Source: UBA952 sp044361535
GTDB taxonomy: Bacteria > Bacteroidota > Bacteroidia > Flavobacteriales_D > Crocinitomicaceae
DNA: 64,000 nucleotides
NCBI GenBank assembly: GCA_044361535.1
Contig: JBIKIQ010000018.1
Location: forward strand, 7,948-71,947
Direction: 5' to 3'
Position numbers and translations under genes: made by a program. The notes below the pieces were generated by a model. That model did not search any database, was not told where the DNA came from, and worked only from the letters and a program-made list of their open reading frames with translations. The first letter of the stretch is position 1, and each line of letters begins with the position of its first letter. Of this stretch, positions 7,627 through 15,725 are shown piece after piece.

Positions 7627-8865
7627 CTAGAATTTCTTGAAAATAACAGTCGCGATGTGTCCACCAAAACCAAAGGTATTACTCATTCCGTATGTCATTG
7701 CTTTATCTTCATAACGATTCAATGGAAAATGAAAAGAATCTGCAAATTCAGGTATAATCTCTTTCGTATTAATGGTTGGTGGTACTTTTTGATCTTTTAA
7801 TGCCATTATTGTTGCGATAGCTTCTATTGCTCCTGCCGCGCCCAAAAGATGCCCAGTCATTGATTTTGTTGCTGAGACAGCTAATGATTTACGTTCACCA
7901 AAAACTCGTTTAGCAGCAATTAATTCCGACATATCTCCTAAAGGAGTTGATGTTGCATGCATATTAATGTGATCTACTTCCTCAGCAGATATTCCTGCTT
8001 CACGCAGCGCTTCATTCATTCCCAAAACGGCACCATCCCCCTCAGGATGAGTACCCGTCAAATGATATGCGTCAGCAGCCATTCCACCACCTACAACTTC
8101 TGCATAAATTGTTGCTCCTCGTTGGATAGCATGTTCATATTCTTCCAAAATCAATGCTCCTGCCCCTTCTCCCATAACAAAACCATCACGAGAAACATCA
8201 AATGGTCGTGAAGCAGATTCAGGACTATCATTTCGTGTTGATAACGCTTTGGCTGATGAGAATCCTCCAATTGCTGACTCATTTATTGCAGCCTCAGAAC
8301 CTCCAGTTACTATTACATCAGCCTTGTTCCATTTAATGTAATTAAAAGCTTCAATTACAGCAGTTGTTGATGTAGCACAAGCTGAAACCGGACAAAAGTT
8401 CACTCCTCTAAAACCGTATTTAATTGAAATCCAACCTGATGCAATGTCCACCAATATACGAGGAATAAAAAAGGGTGTAAATCTTGGAGTTCCGTCTCCT
8501 TGACAAAATTCCATCATTTGATCCTGAAAGGTTTGTATTCCACCATTTCCCGAACCCCAAATCACACCTACCCTATCCTTATTAATTGAATTCAAATCTA
8601 AGCCAGAATCTTTAATCGCTTCATCCACTGTAATAAGCGCATATTGCGAAAATGGATCCAATTTCTTAAACTCCTTTGGATCAAAAAATTGAAAAGCATC
8701 AAAATCTTTTAGCTCACAGGCAAAATGTACCTTGTGTTTAGATGAGTCAAATTTTGTGATTGGAGCCGCTCCGCTTTTTCCAAGTAATAAATTTCCCCAA
8801 TATTCGGCTAGGTTATTTCCTATCGGCGTCAACGCTCCTAGACCTGTAACAACTACTCGTCTCAT
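7627..8865 (-). CDS. fabF: 3-oxoacyl-[acyl-carrier-protein] synthase II (FabF/KAS II type)
   Basis: This 412-residue thiolase-fold condensing enzyme has the catalytic triad Cys163 (SACATST), His303 (NMHATSTPLGD) and His339 (GHLLGAAGA), plus the C-terminal NTFGFGGHIA loop. It extends acyl-ACP with malonyl-ACP in fatty acid synthesis. Unusually for the principal fabF, no acpP or other fab gene is adjacent. The gene lies one base after the sufT stop codon, so it is probably co-transcribed with the iron-sulfur genes. It may therefore be a second KAS II paralogue rather than the main one; the chemistry itself is not in doubt. Confidence 0.92.
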   Translation of the reverse strand: MRRVVVTGLGALTPIGNNLAEYWGNLLLGKSGAAPITKFDSSKHKVHFACELKDFDAFQFFDPKEFKKLDPFSQYALITVDEAIKDSGLDLNSINKDRVGVIWGSGNGGIQTFQDQMMEFCQGDGTPRFTPFFIPRILVDIASGWISIKYGFRGVNFCPVSACATSTTAVIEAFNYIKWNKADVIVTGGSEAAINESAIGGFSSAKALSTRNDSPESASRPFDVSRDGFVMGEGAGALILEEYEHAIQRGATIYAEVVGGGMAADAYHLTGTHPEGDGAVLGMNEALREAGISAEEVDHINMHATSTPLGDMSELIAAKRVFGERKSLAVSATKSMTGHLLGAAGAIEAIATIMALKDQKVPPTINTKEIIPEFADSFHFPLNRYEDKAMTYGMSNTFGFGGHIATVIFKKF

Positions 8866-8866
8866 A

Positions 8867-9172
8867 CTATAAAAATCCTAATTCCAATTTTGCTTCTTCA
8901 CTCATCATATCTTTATCCCAAGGCGGATCAAAAACAATATTCACCTTACAGCTTGTTACATCCTCGATTGCAGACACTTTATCCTCAACCTCTTTCGGCA
9001 ATGTTTCAGCAACTGGACAATTCGGAGAAGTAAGAGTCATCTCAATTTGAACATTTCGTTCTTTGTCTATCTTAACCTCATAAATTAAACCTAGTTCAAA
9101 AATATCAACTGGAATTTCAGGGTCGTAAATCGACTTCAACATAGTAACAATTTTATCCTCTAACTCTTTCAT
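8867..9172 (-). CDS. sufT: SufT/MIP18-family (DUF59) iron-sulfur assembly protein
   Basis: The 101 residues form one DUF59 domain with the characteristic YDPEIPVDIFELGLIY, the reactive-cysteine loop TSPNCPVAETLP and the C-terminal FDPPWDKDMMSEEAK. Family members are accessory factors in Fe-S cluster maturation. The ATG overlaps the sufE stop codon (ATGA at 9169-9172), which indicates translational coupling and supports a shared role with SufE. The core sufBCDS genes are not in the window. Confidence 0.92.
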   Translation of the reverse strand: MKELEDKIVTMLKSIYDPEIPVDIFELGLIYEVKIDKERNVQIEMTLTSPNCPVAETLPKEVEDKVSAIEDVTSCKVNIVFDPPWDKDMMSEEAKLELGFL

Positions 9173-9591
9173 TTTGCTGAATTAACTAATTTAATTGCAT
9201 CTAATTTCATGCGTTTTACCATACTTACCAAGCCATTTGCTCGTGTGGGAGATAAATGATCCTTTAGACCAATTTCATCTATGAAAAACAAATCTGAAGA
9301 TGCAATGTTCTCCGGAGATTCATTATTTAATACTCGAATCAATAAGGCTATAATTCCTTTAGTAATAATGGCATCAGAATCCGCTAAAAAGCTCATAGAA
9401 TCATTCACATATTCCGATTTTAACCAAACTCGTGACTGACAACCTTCAATGATTTGAGTATCATCTTTTTGATTTTCAGATAACTGCGGCAATTCCTTTC
9501 CTAAATCGATAATGTATTCATACTTTTCCATCCAATCATCAAACATGGAAAATTCATCTATAATAGCTCGTTGTTTCTCTTCAATTGACAT
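9169..9591 (-). CDS. sufE: SufE-family sulfur-transfer protein
   Basis: This 140-residue SufE protein has the family's sulfur-accepting cysteine, Cys51 in IIEGCQSRVW. SufE takes persulfide sulfur from the cysteine desulfurase SufS, stimulates it and passes sulfur to the SufBCD scaffold. It overlaps sufT by four bases. A TAATTTTG element ends four bases before the ATG, suggesting that the sufE-sufT-fabF unit can start its own near-leaderless transcript. Confidence 0.93.
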   Translation of the reverse strand: MSIEEKQRAIIDEFSMFDDWMEKYEYIIDLGKELPQLSENQKDDTQIIEGCQSRVWLKSEYVNDSMSFLADSDAIITKGIIALLIRVLNNESPENIASSDLFFIDEIGLKDHLSPTRANGLVSMVKRMKLDAIKLVNSAK

Positions 9592-9595
9592 ACTA

Positions 9596-9603
9596 CAAAA
9601 TTA
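9596..9603 (-). promoter_or_regulatory. Putative -7 promoter element (TAATTTTG) of sufE
   Basis: On the minus strand TAATTTTG is followed by TAGT and then the ATG of sufE. It is an exact TAnnTTTG match. Confidence 0.4.
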
Positions 9604-9620
9604 CGAAAAGTATTGAGAGC

Positions 9621-10148
9621 TTATCTTAAATTATAATTGACAAATACAAGCGTAGCACCTTGGCCATATTTAGATGGATCAGCATCAGAGGTTTGGACAC
9701 CTGAATATTTTGTCAACATAGTTCGCACCTCACTCCGTAATACACCTTCTCCAACTCCATGAATAACAACAAAACGGGAAATTCTTTTATCCAACATTTT
9801 CTGAACGAATTCATTCGCTTTTCGCAATTGAAAGAATAAGATTTCAGAATTTGTCAGATTCTTATTTAAAATTTGAAATTGCTCAAGATGTAAATCTATC
9901 TCTGGTAAATCACCCTTTTCAACATGACTAATTTTAGGCTTAAGCGATTCTTCTAGATCTTTGATAACAAAATTTCCCCTGTAATTCTCACTGTGAATTT
10001 TTACCAAATTAACTCTTAAAACAACTAATTCTATACCAAATTCATTTTCGACAAGATATTTAGAAAGATTTATCTCTTTCTTAATGATTCCAAATCCAGT
10101 CTCGTGAACAAATCTTACTTTTTCACCGATACAAAACTCCATAATCAA
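9621..10148 (-). CDS. Smr-domain protein with N-terminal SH3-like region
   Basis: The 175-residue protein has an N-terminal beta-rich segment of about 60 residues (CIGEKVRFVHETGFGIIKKE) resembling the small barrel of MutS2/DUF2027-type proteins, and a C-terminal Smr domain of about 80 residues. The Smr hallmarks DLH (in EIDLHLEQF) and HGVGEGVLR are present. Smr domains are nucleic-acid-binding and often endonucleolytic; in MutS2 they nick DNA or act on stalled ribosomes. No MutS ATPase is attached here. The start overlaps the end of the M50 protease gene by 26 bases, or 20 if Met3 is used. Confidence 0.88.
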   Translation of the reverse strand: MIMEFCIGEKVRFVHETGFGIIKKEINLSKYLVENEFGIELVVLRVNLVKIHSENYRGNFVIKDLEESLKPKISHVEKGDLPEIDLHLEQFQILNKNLTNSEILFFQLRKANEFVQKMLDKRISRFVVIHGVGEGVLRSEVRTMLTKYSGVQTSDADPSKYGQGATLVFVNYNLR

Positions 10149-11094
10149 TAAAAAATGGATTAACTACTAGTAGAAAATAAAGGGGTATAACAAAGGAAGC
10201 AAACCAAAAAATAACAATACCTAATTTTACTAATAAAGGTGCATCATTAGCCATAGGAGCAACCAAATAATAATTGACTTGATCTGCAAGCATTCGATTT
10301 ATCTCATCCTCTTCTTCCTCGTTTTCTTCCATCCCTTTAAGTCTGCGTAACAGAGAGCTATTATCTAGTATTACTTCTTTTATTGCCGCGTATGCTTTAT
10401 TAGATAAATCATTGTAATCAATAACGTAATCAATATTTTTTTGACGGAATATTTTTCGCATATAATACCTTTTCTGAACATTTCTCACCCGAAATGCCAA
10501 GAAAAATCCAAATCCCATCAAATACCAATTATCCAGAAAAAAACCAGATACAATTAGGGTTAACGATGAAATTAATGAAAAAATTAGCAAAAACAAATCA
10601 GAGTCTTTGGACACCAAAAGCCGAAGTAATTGACCACCATCTAATGGATCAAGAGGGAGAAGATTTATACTATTTAATGCTATAAAAACAATGGCTATAA
10701 GAAAATATATCTCATTCGGATATTGTGAATTAACGACTAAAAATAAAAATCCAAGTAGCATACCAGGAAATGGCCCGGCAGCCACCACGAGCAGACTTTC
10801 AAACTGTGAATACTTCTTTTTCTTTCCATTTACAAACGCTCCCATTAAAGGAATAAAAATCATTATAACATTTTGATATCCAAATATTTTCATCAAAAAG
10901 AAATGACCTAATTCATGAATAATTAAAGCAATTACTAAAATTAGTATAAATGAAATTTGATCGCTAAAGAAATAAGCAAAAGCCAGAATAAACAAAAACA
11001 AGGATCCAATAGTATATAACCAAGAGAAATGCTCTTTAGTTTCTTCAAGAATTGGTTTTGGTGGGTAAAAAAGCTCGTTGTCGTAATTATCCAT
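10123..11094 (-). CDS. Site-2 protease family (M50) intramembrane metalloprotease
   Basis: Several hydrophobic helices surround the zinc motif HELGH (in IIHELGHFFLM) and the distal ligand motif NLLPLDPLDGGQLL, as in M50 site-2 proteases. These enzymes cut substrates within the membrane, for example anti-sigma factors. A further helix pair near the C-terminus follows an acidic linker (EENEEEEDE). I choose the ATG at 11094 (MDNYDNELF) over the in-frame ATG at 11115, because a TATCTTTG promoter element lies at 11102-11109, inside the longer version. Substrates are unknown. It overlaps the Smr gene downstream. Confidence 0.87.
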   Translation of the reverse strand: MDNYDNELFYPPKPILEETKEHFSWLYTIGSLFLFILAFAYFFSDQISFILILVIALIIHELGHFFLMKIFGYQNVIMIFIPLMGAFVNGKKKKYSQFESLLVVAAGPFPGMLLGFLFLVVNSQYPNEIYFLIAIVFIALNSINLLPLDPLDGGQLLRLLVSKDSDLFLLIFSLISSLTLIVSGFFLDNWYLMGFGFFLAFRVRNVQKRYYMRKIFRQKNIDYVIDYNDLSNKAYAAIKEVILDNSSLLRRLKGMEENEEEEDEINRMLADQVNYYLVAPMANDAPLLVKLGIVIFWFASFVIPLYFLLVVNPFFIDYGVLYR

Positions 11095-11101
11095 AGAAGT
11101 A

Positions 11102-11109
11102 CAAAGATA
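11102..11109 (-). promoter_or_regulatory. Putative -7 promoter element (TATCTTTG) of the M50 protease gene
   Basis: TATCTTTG on the minus strand is an exact TAnnTTTG match and lies seven bases before the ATG at 11094. It helps decide the start codon. Confidence 0.45.
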
Positions 11110-11215
11110 GTTCATTCAACAATCCATGCGATATTGATGCAGATATAATGGAAAAAAACAAGATGGTTTGTATAATGGCATATTGTTTGTAAATTGCAGC
11201 ATTAAAATAAAACGT

Positions 11216-11608
11216 ATGAAAGCACTAAAATTTTTAACCGTAGGATTAGTTATGTTTAGCTCAACCATGGTTTTCAGCCAAAAAACTGCTGAAGAAAAAG
11301 CAACCTCGCAGACAGCTAAAATGAAAACTGAGCTTGATCTATCAGATGAACAAAGCGCTAGAGTAAAAGAAATCAATTTGGGAATTATTCAAAAAAACGA
11401 AGGAATAATGAATAATGCCAGCCTTTCTGAAACTCAGAAAAAAGAAATTTTAAAATCTAACAATGAAGCTCGCATGTCAATGCTAAAAAATGTTCTTTCT
11501 TCAGAACAATATACAAAACTTGAGTTAGCTATTGAAAAACGAAAAAACCAACGGTTAAAATCTAAAGTAAAAGCTAAAAAGGAAAACAAGAAGGTTATTA
11601 AAAATTAA
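11216..11608 (+). CDS. Small exported helical protein (Spy/CpxP-like in style)
   Basis: The product of about 130 residues starts at MKALKFLTVG with a signal peptide ending near VFSQ. The mature part is highly charged and helical: an LDLSDEQSARVKEIN segment, then LSETQKKEILKSNNEARMSMLKNVLSSEQYTKLE. This arrangement recalls the LTxxQ-like helices of small periplasmic proteins such as Spy/CpxP. The C-terminus is lysine-rich (KSKVKAKKENKKVIKN). An in-frame ATG exists at 11168, but 11216 gives the proper signal peptide. No function can be assigned. A terminator follows. Confidence 0.75.
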   Translation: MKALKFLTVGLVMFSSTMVFSQKTAEEKATSQTAKMKTELDLSDEQSARVKEINLGIIQKNEGIMNNASLSETQKKEILKSNNEARMSMLKNVLSSEQYTKLELAIEKRKNQRLKSKVKAKKENKKVIKN

Positions 11609-11628
11609 ATGTAACTGAAATCAATAAT

Positions 11629-11657
11629 AAGACTATCTCAAAAGGGTAGTCTTTTTT
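11629..11657 (+). terminator. Rho-independent terminator
   Basis: AAGACTA at 11629-11635 pairs with TAGTCTT at 11647-11653, followed by T residues. It closes the small exported protein gene before the convergent nitronate monooxygenase gene. Confidence 0.8.
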
Positions 11658-11665
11658 GTTTACAT

Positions 11666-12631
11666 TCATTTGGCGTACTCATTTTTTAACCGATGTATAA
11701 TTTCTGAAATCGGTAAAATTTCTTTTGAATACTCAATCGATGGTCCTGCGCACCAAACATTTTGATAAGTCGAACTAAATGCAGCTTTTTCAAGCTTTCT
11801 CATTCCCTTAATAAAGGTAAGCACTTTAAACCATTTTTTTAGTCCTTTATTCTTAGACAGTAATTTTTCTACCCAATTTTGGTTGGTTCCAATTTCTTTG
11901 ACGTAAGGGGTATTAATTACGGTGCATGGTGTCCCCGATATTTTGGTCGTCATTACGATGTCACCGGCTCCATATTCAACGCAAGCATTTTTATACTCTT
12001 GAGACACCGGTGCCTCAACTGTTGCAATAAATATACTGCCCATTGAAACCCCTGCTGCACCATGTTCTAACATCTTTTTTATACCTTTTCCATCACCTAT
12101 ACCACCTGCTGAAATTATCGGAATTGAACAATTTGCTACTAATTCAGGAATTAATTGCTTGTAAGACAATTTTCCTGCATGCCCGCCTGCTTCCTTATTA
12201 ACTGCAATTATCGCATCTGCCCCTAGTTTCTCCACTTTCAGTGCAAATTTCAAATCCGTAACATCACAAAACACTTTTATTCCATGCGCATGTGAAAGAA
12301 GAATTGTTTCCTCAGGTGAACCCAATGATGTAATTATAAAATCTACTTTCTCTTCACAACAAACTTGCAATTGTTCCTGGTATCTGAAATTTGATTTATT
12401 AACAATTAAATTAATCCCGAATGGTTTTCCTGATTTTGATTTGATACTTCTAATTGTATTTCTCAACTCAACTGATGAGCGATAATTTAAGGCAGGAATT
12501 GCACCGGTTATTCCAGAGTTCAAGGCCTCTAAAATCATTTTCTCGTTTGAAACTAAAAACATAGGTGCCATAATTACAGGAAATTCAATCCCCAATAAAT
12601 CACAAAGTGTAATACTTTTAATCGTTTGCAT
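11666..12631 (-). CDS. Nitronate monooxygenase (2-nitropropane dioxygenase family)
   Basis: This FMN-dependent TIM-barrel protein of about 321 residues begins MQTIKSITLCDLLGIEFPV. Family landmarks are PVIMAPM at the N-terminus, the histidine-containing AGGHAGK loop (catalytic His), and the phosphate-binding IISAGGIGDGKG followed by GAAGVSMGSIFIAT. It oxidises alkyl nitronates such as propionate 3-nitronate, a detoxification role. A longer reading to 12742 would overlap menA on the other strand, so I prefer the internal ATG at 12631. It lies divergent from menA with closely packed promoters. Confidence 0.9.
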   Translation of the reverse strand: MQTIKSITLCDLLGIEFPVIMAPMFLVSNEKMILEALNSGITGAIPALNYRSSVELRNTIRSIKSKSGKPFGINLIVNKSNFRYQEQLQVCCEEKVDFIITSLGSPEETILLSHAHGIKVFCDVTDLKFALKVEKLGADAIIAVNKEAGGHAGKLSYKQLIPELVANCSIPIISAGGIGDGKGIKKMLEHGAAGVSMGSIFIATVEAPVSQEYKNACVEYGAGDIVMTTKISGTPCTVINTPYVKEIGTNQNWVEKLLSKNKGLKKWFKVLTFIKGMRKLEKAAFSSTYQNVWCAGPSIEYSKEILPISEIIHRLKNEYAK

Positions 12632-12638
12632 ATAAGTA

Positions 12639-12646
12639 TAAAGATA
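12639..12646 (-). promoter_or_regulatory. Possible -7 element (TATCTTTA) of the nitronate monooxygenase gene
   Basis: On the minus strand TATCTTTA differs from TAnnTTTG only in the last base and lies seven bases before the preferred start. It is only four bases from the oppositely oriented menA element. Confidence 0.3.
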
Positions 12647-12650
12647 TGAG

Positions 12651-12658
12651 TAATTTTG
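12651..12658 (+). promoter_or_regulatory. Putative -7 promoter element (TAATTTTG) of menA
   Basis: TAATTTTG is an exact TAnnTTTG match, 16 bases before the menA start. Confidence 0.45.
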
Positions 12659-12674
12659 TGTCAGAAATAAACGA

Positions 12675-13583
12675 ATGATTAAAAACTGGCTTGAAGCATT
12701 TCGATTACGTACCATCCCACTATCCATTTCAGGAATATGCATGGGTTCATTCCTTGCGTTCGATAAAGGATATCTAAATTATTCATTATTGATTTTTGCT
12801 TTAATCACAACTATTCTTTTTCAAATTCTCTCTAATCTGGCTAATGATTTAGGTGATTCACTTAAAGGGACTGATAATGAAAATCGAGTAGGTCCGGCGA
12901 GAAGTGTTCAAGCTGGAAAAATATCTGCTAAACAGATGAGAAACGCCGTTATTATAACAGCCTTTCTTTCCTTAATTTCTGCAGGCAACTTAATCTTTTT
13001 TGCACAAAAAGACATGAGTACTGAAATGGTTTACTCCTATGTTTTATTAGCTGCTTTCTGCATAATTGCAGCAATTACATATACTGTTGGAAAAAAAGCT
13101 TATGGATATTATGGCCTAGGTGACAGTATGGTTTTTCTATTTTTTGGAATTGTTGGCGTAATGGGATCTAATACTCTTTTTACGAAACATATAGATTGGT
13201 TGATTATCTTACCTTCTATTAGTATTGGCTGTCTTAGTACAGCAGTGCTTAATTTAAATAATATGCGTGATGTAGTTAATGATGCTGCATCACAGAAAAA
13301 CACTCTGGTAGTTAAGATAGGCTTAAAAAATGCAAAAAAATATCATATCTCATTGCTTTTTATATCTCTTCTAAGTTTAGTAATATTCTCTATCCTAAAT
13401 CAGAAGTATGGGATATTGCTAGGATGTTTACCTCTAATTCCTCTCATCAAACATATCAAATTTGTATTGTCAAATGAAATTCCATCTGCATTTGATCCTG
13501 AACTAAAGAAAGTAGCCCTAACTACATTTTTTGTCAGTATAATGACCGGAATAGGCTTATTGATTGATTCAAGATTTATGTAA
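12675..13583 (+). CDS. menA: 1,4-dihydroxy-2-naphthoate polyprenyltransferase MenA
   Basis: The 302-residue UbiA-superfamily membrane protein has the two aspartate-rich motifs of MenA: NDLGDSLKGTDNENRVGPAR (first, near residue 58) and NNMRDVVNDAASQKNTL (second, near residue 195). It joins the polyprenyl side chain to 1,4-dihydroxy-2-naphthoate in the inner membrane, giving demethylmenaquinone. The GTDNxxRxGPxR extension separates it from UbiA of ubiquinone synthesis. Other men genes are not in the window. Confidence 0.93.
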   Translation: MIKNWLEAFRLRTIPLSISGICMGSFLAFDKGYLNYSLLIFALITTILFQILSNLANDLGDSLKGTDNENRVGPARSVQAGKISAKQMRNAVIITAFLSLISAGNLIFFAQKDMSTEMVYSYVLLAAFCIIAAITYTVGKKAYGYYGLGDSMVFLFFGIVGVMGSNTLFTKHIDWLIILPSISIGCLSTAVLNLNNMRDVVNDAASQKNTLVVKIGLKNAKKYHISLLFISLLSLVIFSILNQKYGILLGCLPLIPLIKHIKFVLSNEIPSAFDPELKKVALTTFFVSIMTGIGLLIDSRFM

Positions 13584-13648
13584 TCTAAACATGGGAATCC
13601 ATTAACTGATATACCCTGAATTGCGATTAATAAACTATAAATAAGATC

Positions 13649-15076
13649 TTACTGTATACTCAATTTTTTCTCTAGCTCCTCTAAATACAATCTAAATTGT
13701 TTATCTGTTTCCGATAAATTCACAACTGTACGACAAGCATGAAGAACCGTAGCATGATCTTTTCCGCCACAATGAGCTCCTATATTTGCTAAAGATGATT
13801 TTGTCATTTTCTTTGAGAAGTACATTGAAATCTGTCTTGCCTGAACAACTTCACGCTTACGCGTTTTGGACTTCAACATTTCAATTGGCAAATCAAAATA
13901 ATCACAAACCACTTTTTGAATGTACTCAATGGAAACCTCTCTTGCTGTATTCTTAACAAATTTATCCACCATTTGGCGAGCTAAATCCATTGTTATTGCA
14001 CGCTTGTTTAAAGATGCCTGAGCCAGAAGGGTATTAAATGCCCCTTCCATTTCTCTCATATTCGTGTTGATTGAGTAAGCTAGATATTCAACAACATCTT
14101 TTGGTAATTCGATACCATTTAAATACATTTTCTTCTCCAGAATTGCAATTCGTGTTTCAAGGTCTGGTGTGGATAAGTCAGCAGATAATCCCCACTTAAA
14201 TCTAGACAACAAACGCTGCTCCATTCCTTGCATTTCAACCGGTGCCTTATCGGAGGTTAAGATAATTTGCTTTCCGTTTTGGTGCAAATGATTGAAGATG
14301 CTAAAAAAGACATCTTGTGTTTTTTCCTTACCTGAAAAGAACTGAACATCATCAATAATGAGTACATCAACCATCTGGTAAAAATGAACAAAATCATTCG
14401 TTGTTTGATTTTTAATTGCATCAATAAATTGATGGGCAAATTTCTCAGACTGAACGTATAGAACCGTCTTAGATGGAAATTGTTCCTTTATTTCTAGTCC
14501 AATGGCATTTGCTAAATGCGTCTTTCCAAGTCCTACCCCACCATATATCAAAAGTGGATTAAATGCAGTTCCTCCTGGTTTATTTGCCACTGCAAAACCT
14601 GAAGCTCTTGCCAAACGATTGCAATCTCCTTCCACAAAATTATCAAAGTTCCAGGAAGGATTCAGGTTTGATTCAATATTTACCTTTTTGAGTCCTGGAA
14701 TAATAAAGGGATTTCTTATTTGATTCTCAGCCACTTGAACTGGGACATTCAAAGGACTGTTTTTGGGTGAGTTGGATTTTAATGCAGGAAGTTTTACCGT
14801 GTAGGGTGTTGACTTGGTACTATTATTTTCCATAATAATACTGTATTCTAATGACCCTTCAGCACCAAGTTCTTTTTTTATTACCTTTTTCAGTAATATA
14901 ATATAATTCTCCTCAAGCCATTCATAAAAGAAATGTGAAGGAACTTGAATTGTCAATACATCATTATCCAGCTTAATTGGAATGATTGGCTCAAACCAAG
15001 TCTTATATGCTTGCAATGAAATATTGTCCTTAATTACTTTCAAACACGCAGACCAAACTACTTCGTGATTACCCAT
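13649..15076 (-). CDS. dnaA: Chromosomal replication initiator DnaA
   Basis: This 475-residue protein has all four DnaA domains: the N-terminal helicase-interaction domain (residues 1-80), a polar linker (about 80-140), the AAA+ core with Walker A GGVGLGKTH at 179-187 and Walker B VLIIDDVQF, and the C-terminal DNA-binding domain with the signature GGKDHATVLHACRTV. It binds DnaA boxes and melts oriC. The gene is flanked by menA and a thioesterase gene rather than dnaN/recF, as is common in Bacteroidota. The upstream 247-base intergenic region has no DnaA boxes that I can recognise. Confidence 0.97.
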   Translation of the reverse strand: MGNHEVVWSACLKVIKDNISLQAYKTWFEPIIPIKLDNDVLTIQVPSHFFYEWLEENYIILLKKVIKKELGAEGSLEYSIIMENNSTKSTPYTVKLPALKSNSPKNSPLNVPVQVAENQIRNPFIIPGLKKVNIESNLNPSWNFDNFVEGDCNRLARASGFAVANKPGGTAFNPLLIYGGVGLGKTHLANAIGLEIKEQFPSKTVLYVQSEKFAHQFIDAIKNQTTNDFVHFYQMVDVLIIDDVQFFSGKEKTQDVFFSIFNHLHQNGKQIILTSDKAPVEMQGMEQRLLSRFKWGLSADLSTPDLETRIAILEKKMYLNGIELPKDVVEYLAYSINTNMREMEGAFNTLLAQASLNKRAITMDLARQMVDKFVKNTAREVSIEYIQKVVCDYFDLPIEMLKSKTRKREVVQARQISMYFSKKMTKSSLANIGAHCGGKDHATVLHACRTVVNLSETDKQFRLYLEELEKKLSIQ

Positions 15077-15323
15077 TATAAATCCCTAAATATATTAATA
15101 CTAAAACTGTAATTTTTTCTGATGAAAATCCCATGTAAAATGAGGATACAAATATTCAGATAAAAAAGTTAAAAAAAAAGTTTGAAAGGTATTGCTTTTT
15201 TGAAAAGTTTTACTTGTTGTTAAAAAAACAGTCTGACCATTCTATTTGAATCTATTTCCATTTTTTAAAGACTAAATTTAGAAATAAAATGTAGATTTAC
15301 AAAGGTTAATCACGTAATTCTGT
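15077..15323. other. AT-rich divergent intergenic region upstream of dnaA
   Basis: This 247-base stretch separates dnaA (minus) from the thioesterase gene (plus). It is very A/T-rich, with A-runs around 15160-15185. I see no TTATCCACA-like boxes and no clear TAnnTTTG element; the best near matches are imperfect. It presumably holds both promoters. Confidence 0.5.
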
Positions 15324-15725
15324 ATGTCAACAATATTCTACACTAAAATTCGAGTTCGTTATGCAGAAACCGACCAAATGGGTTACTGCTATTACGGGAA
15401 TTATGCTCAATACCTTGAAATTGGGCGAGTTGAAGCCTTGAGATCCCTCGGGATTCGCTATAAAGATTTAGAAGATCAAGGTGTAATGCTACCTGTCATG
15501 GATTTGTATTTAAAATATAGCCATCCAGCCAAATACGATGACTTATTAACAATTGAAACACAAATTGAAGAGATAAAAGGAAGTAGAATTATTTTTTCAT
15601 ACAGAATCATTAACGAATTGAGTAATGAAATTGCAACTGCTAAAACAACCTTAGTTTTTGTATCCAAAGACACGATGAAGCCGATGAAAGCTCCAGAAAA
15701 AATTTTAAAAACAATAGAAGCATGA
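15324..15725 (+). CDS. Acyl-CoA thioesterase (YbgC/FadM hotdog family)
   Basis: The 133-residue hotdog protein carries the 4-hydroxybenzoyl-CoA thioesterase-type motif RYAETDQMGYCYYGNYAQYLEIGR with the catalytic aspartate in ETDQMG, and the later LKYSHPAKYDDLLTIET strand. It should hydrolyse acyl-CoA thioesters in the cytoplasm. Its stop codon overlaps the start of the formimidoylglutamase gene (ATGA at 15722-15725), so the two are translationally coupled, although their reactions are not obviously linked. Confidence 0.9.
   Translation: MSTIFYTKIRVRYAETDQMGYCYYGNYAQYLEIGRVEALRSLGIRYKDLEDQGVMLPVMDLYLKYSHPAKYDDLLTIETQIEEIKGSRIIFSYRIINELSNEIATAKTTLVFVSKDTMKPMKAPEKILKTIEA

Noticed and set aside
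11666..12742. Longer nitronate monooxygenase starting at 12742
   Set aside because: The added 37 residues are unlike the family, overlap menA on the other strand and include both divergent promoter elements.
15077..15323. Possible oriC upstream of dnaA
   Set aside because: The region is AT-rich, but no TTATCCACA-like DnaA boxes could be found on either strand, and in Bacteroidota oriC is often not next to dnaA.
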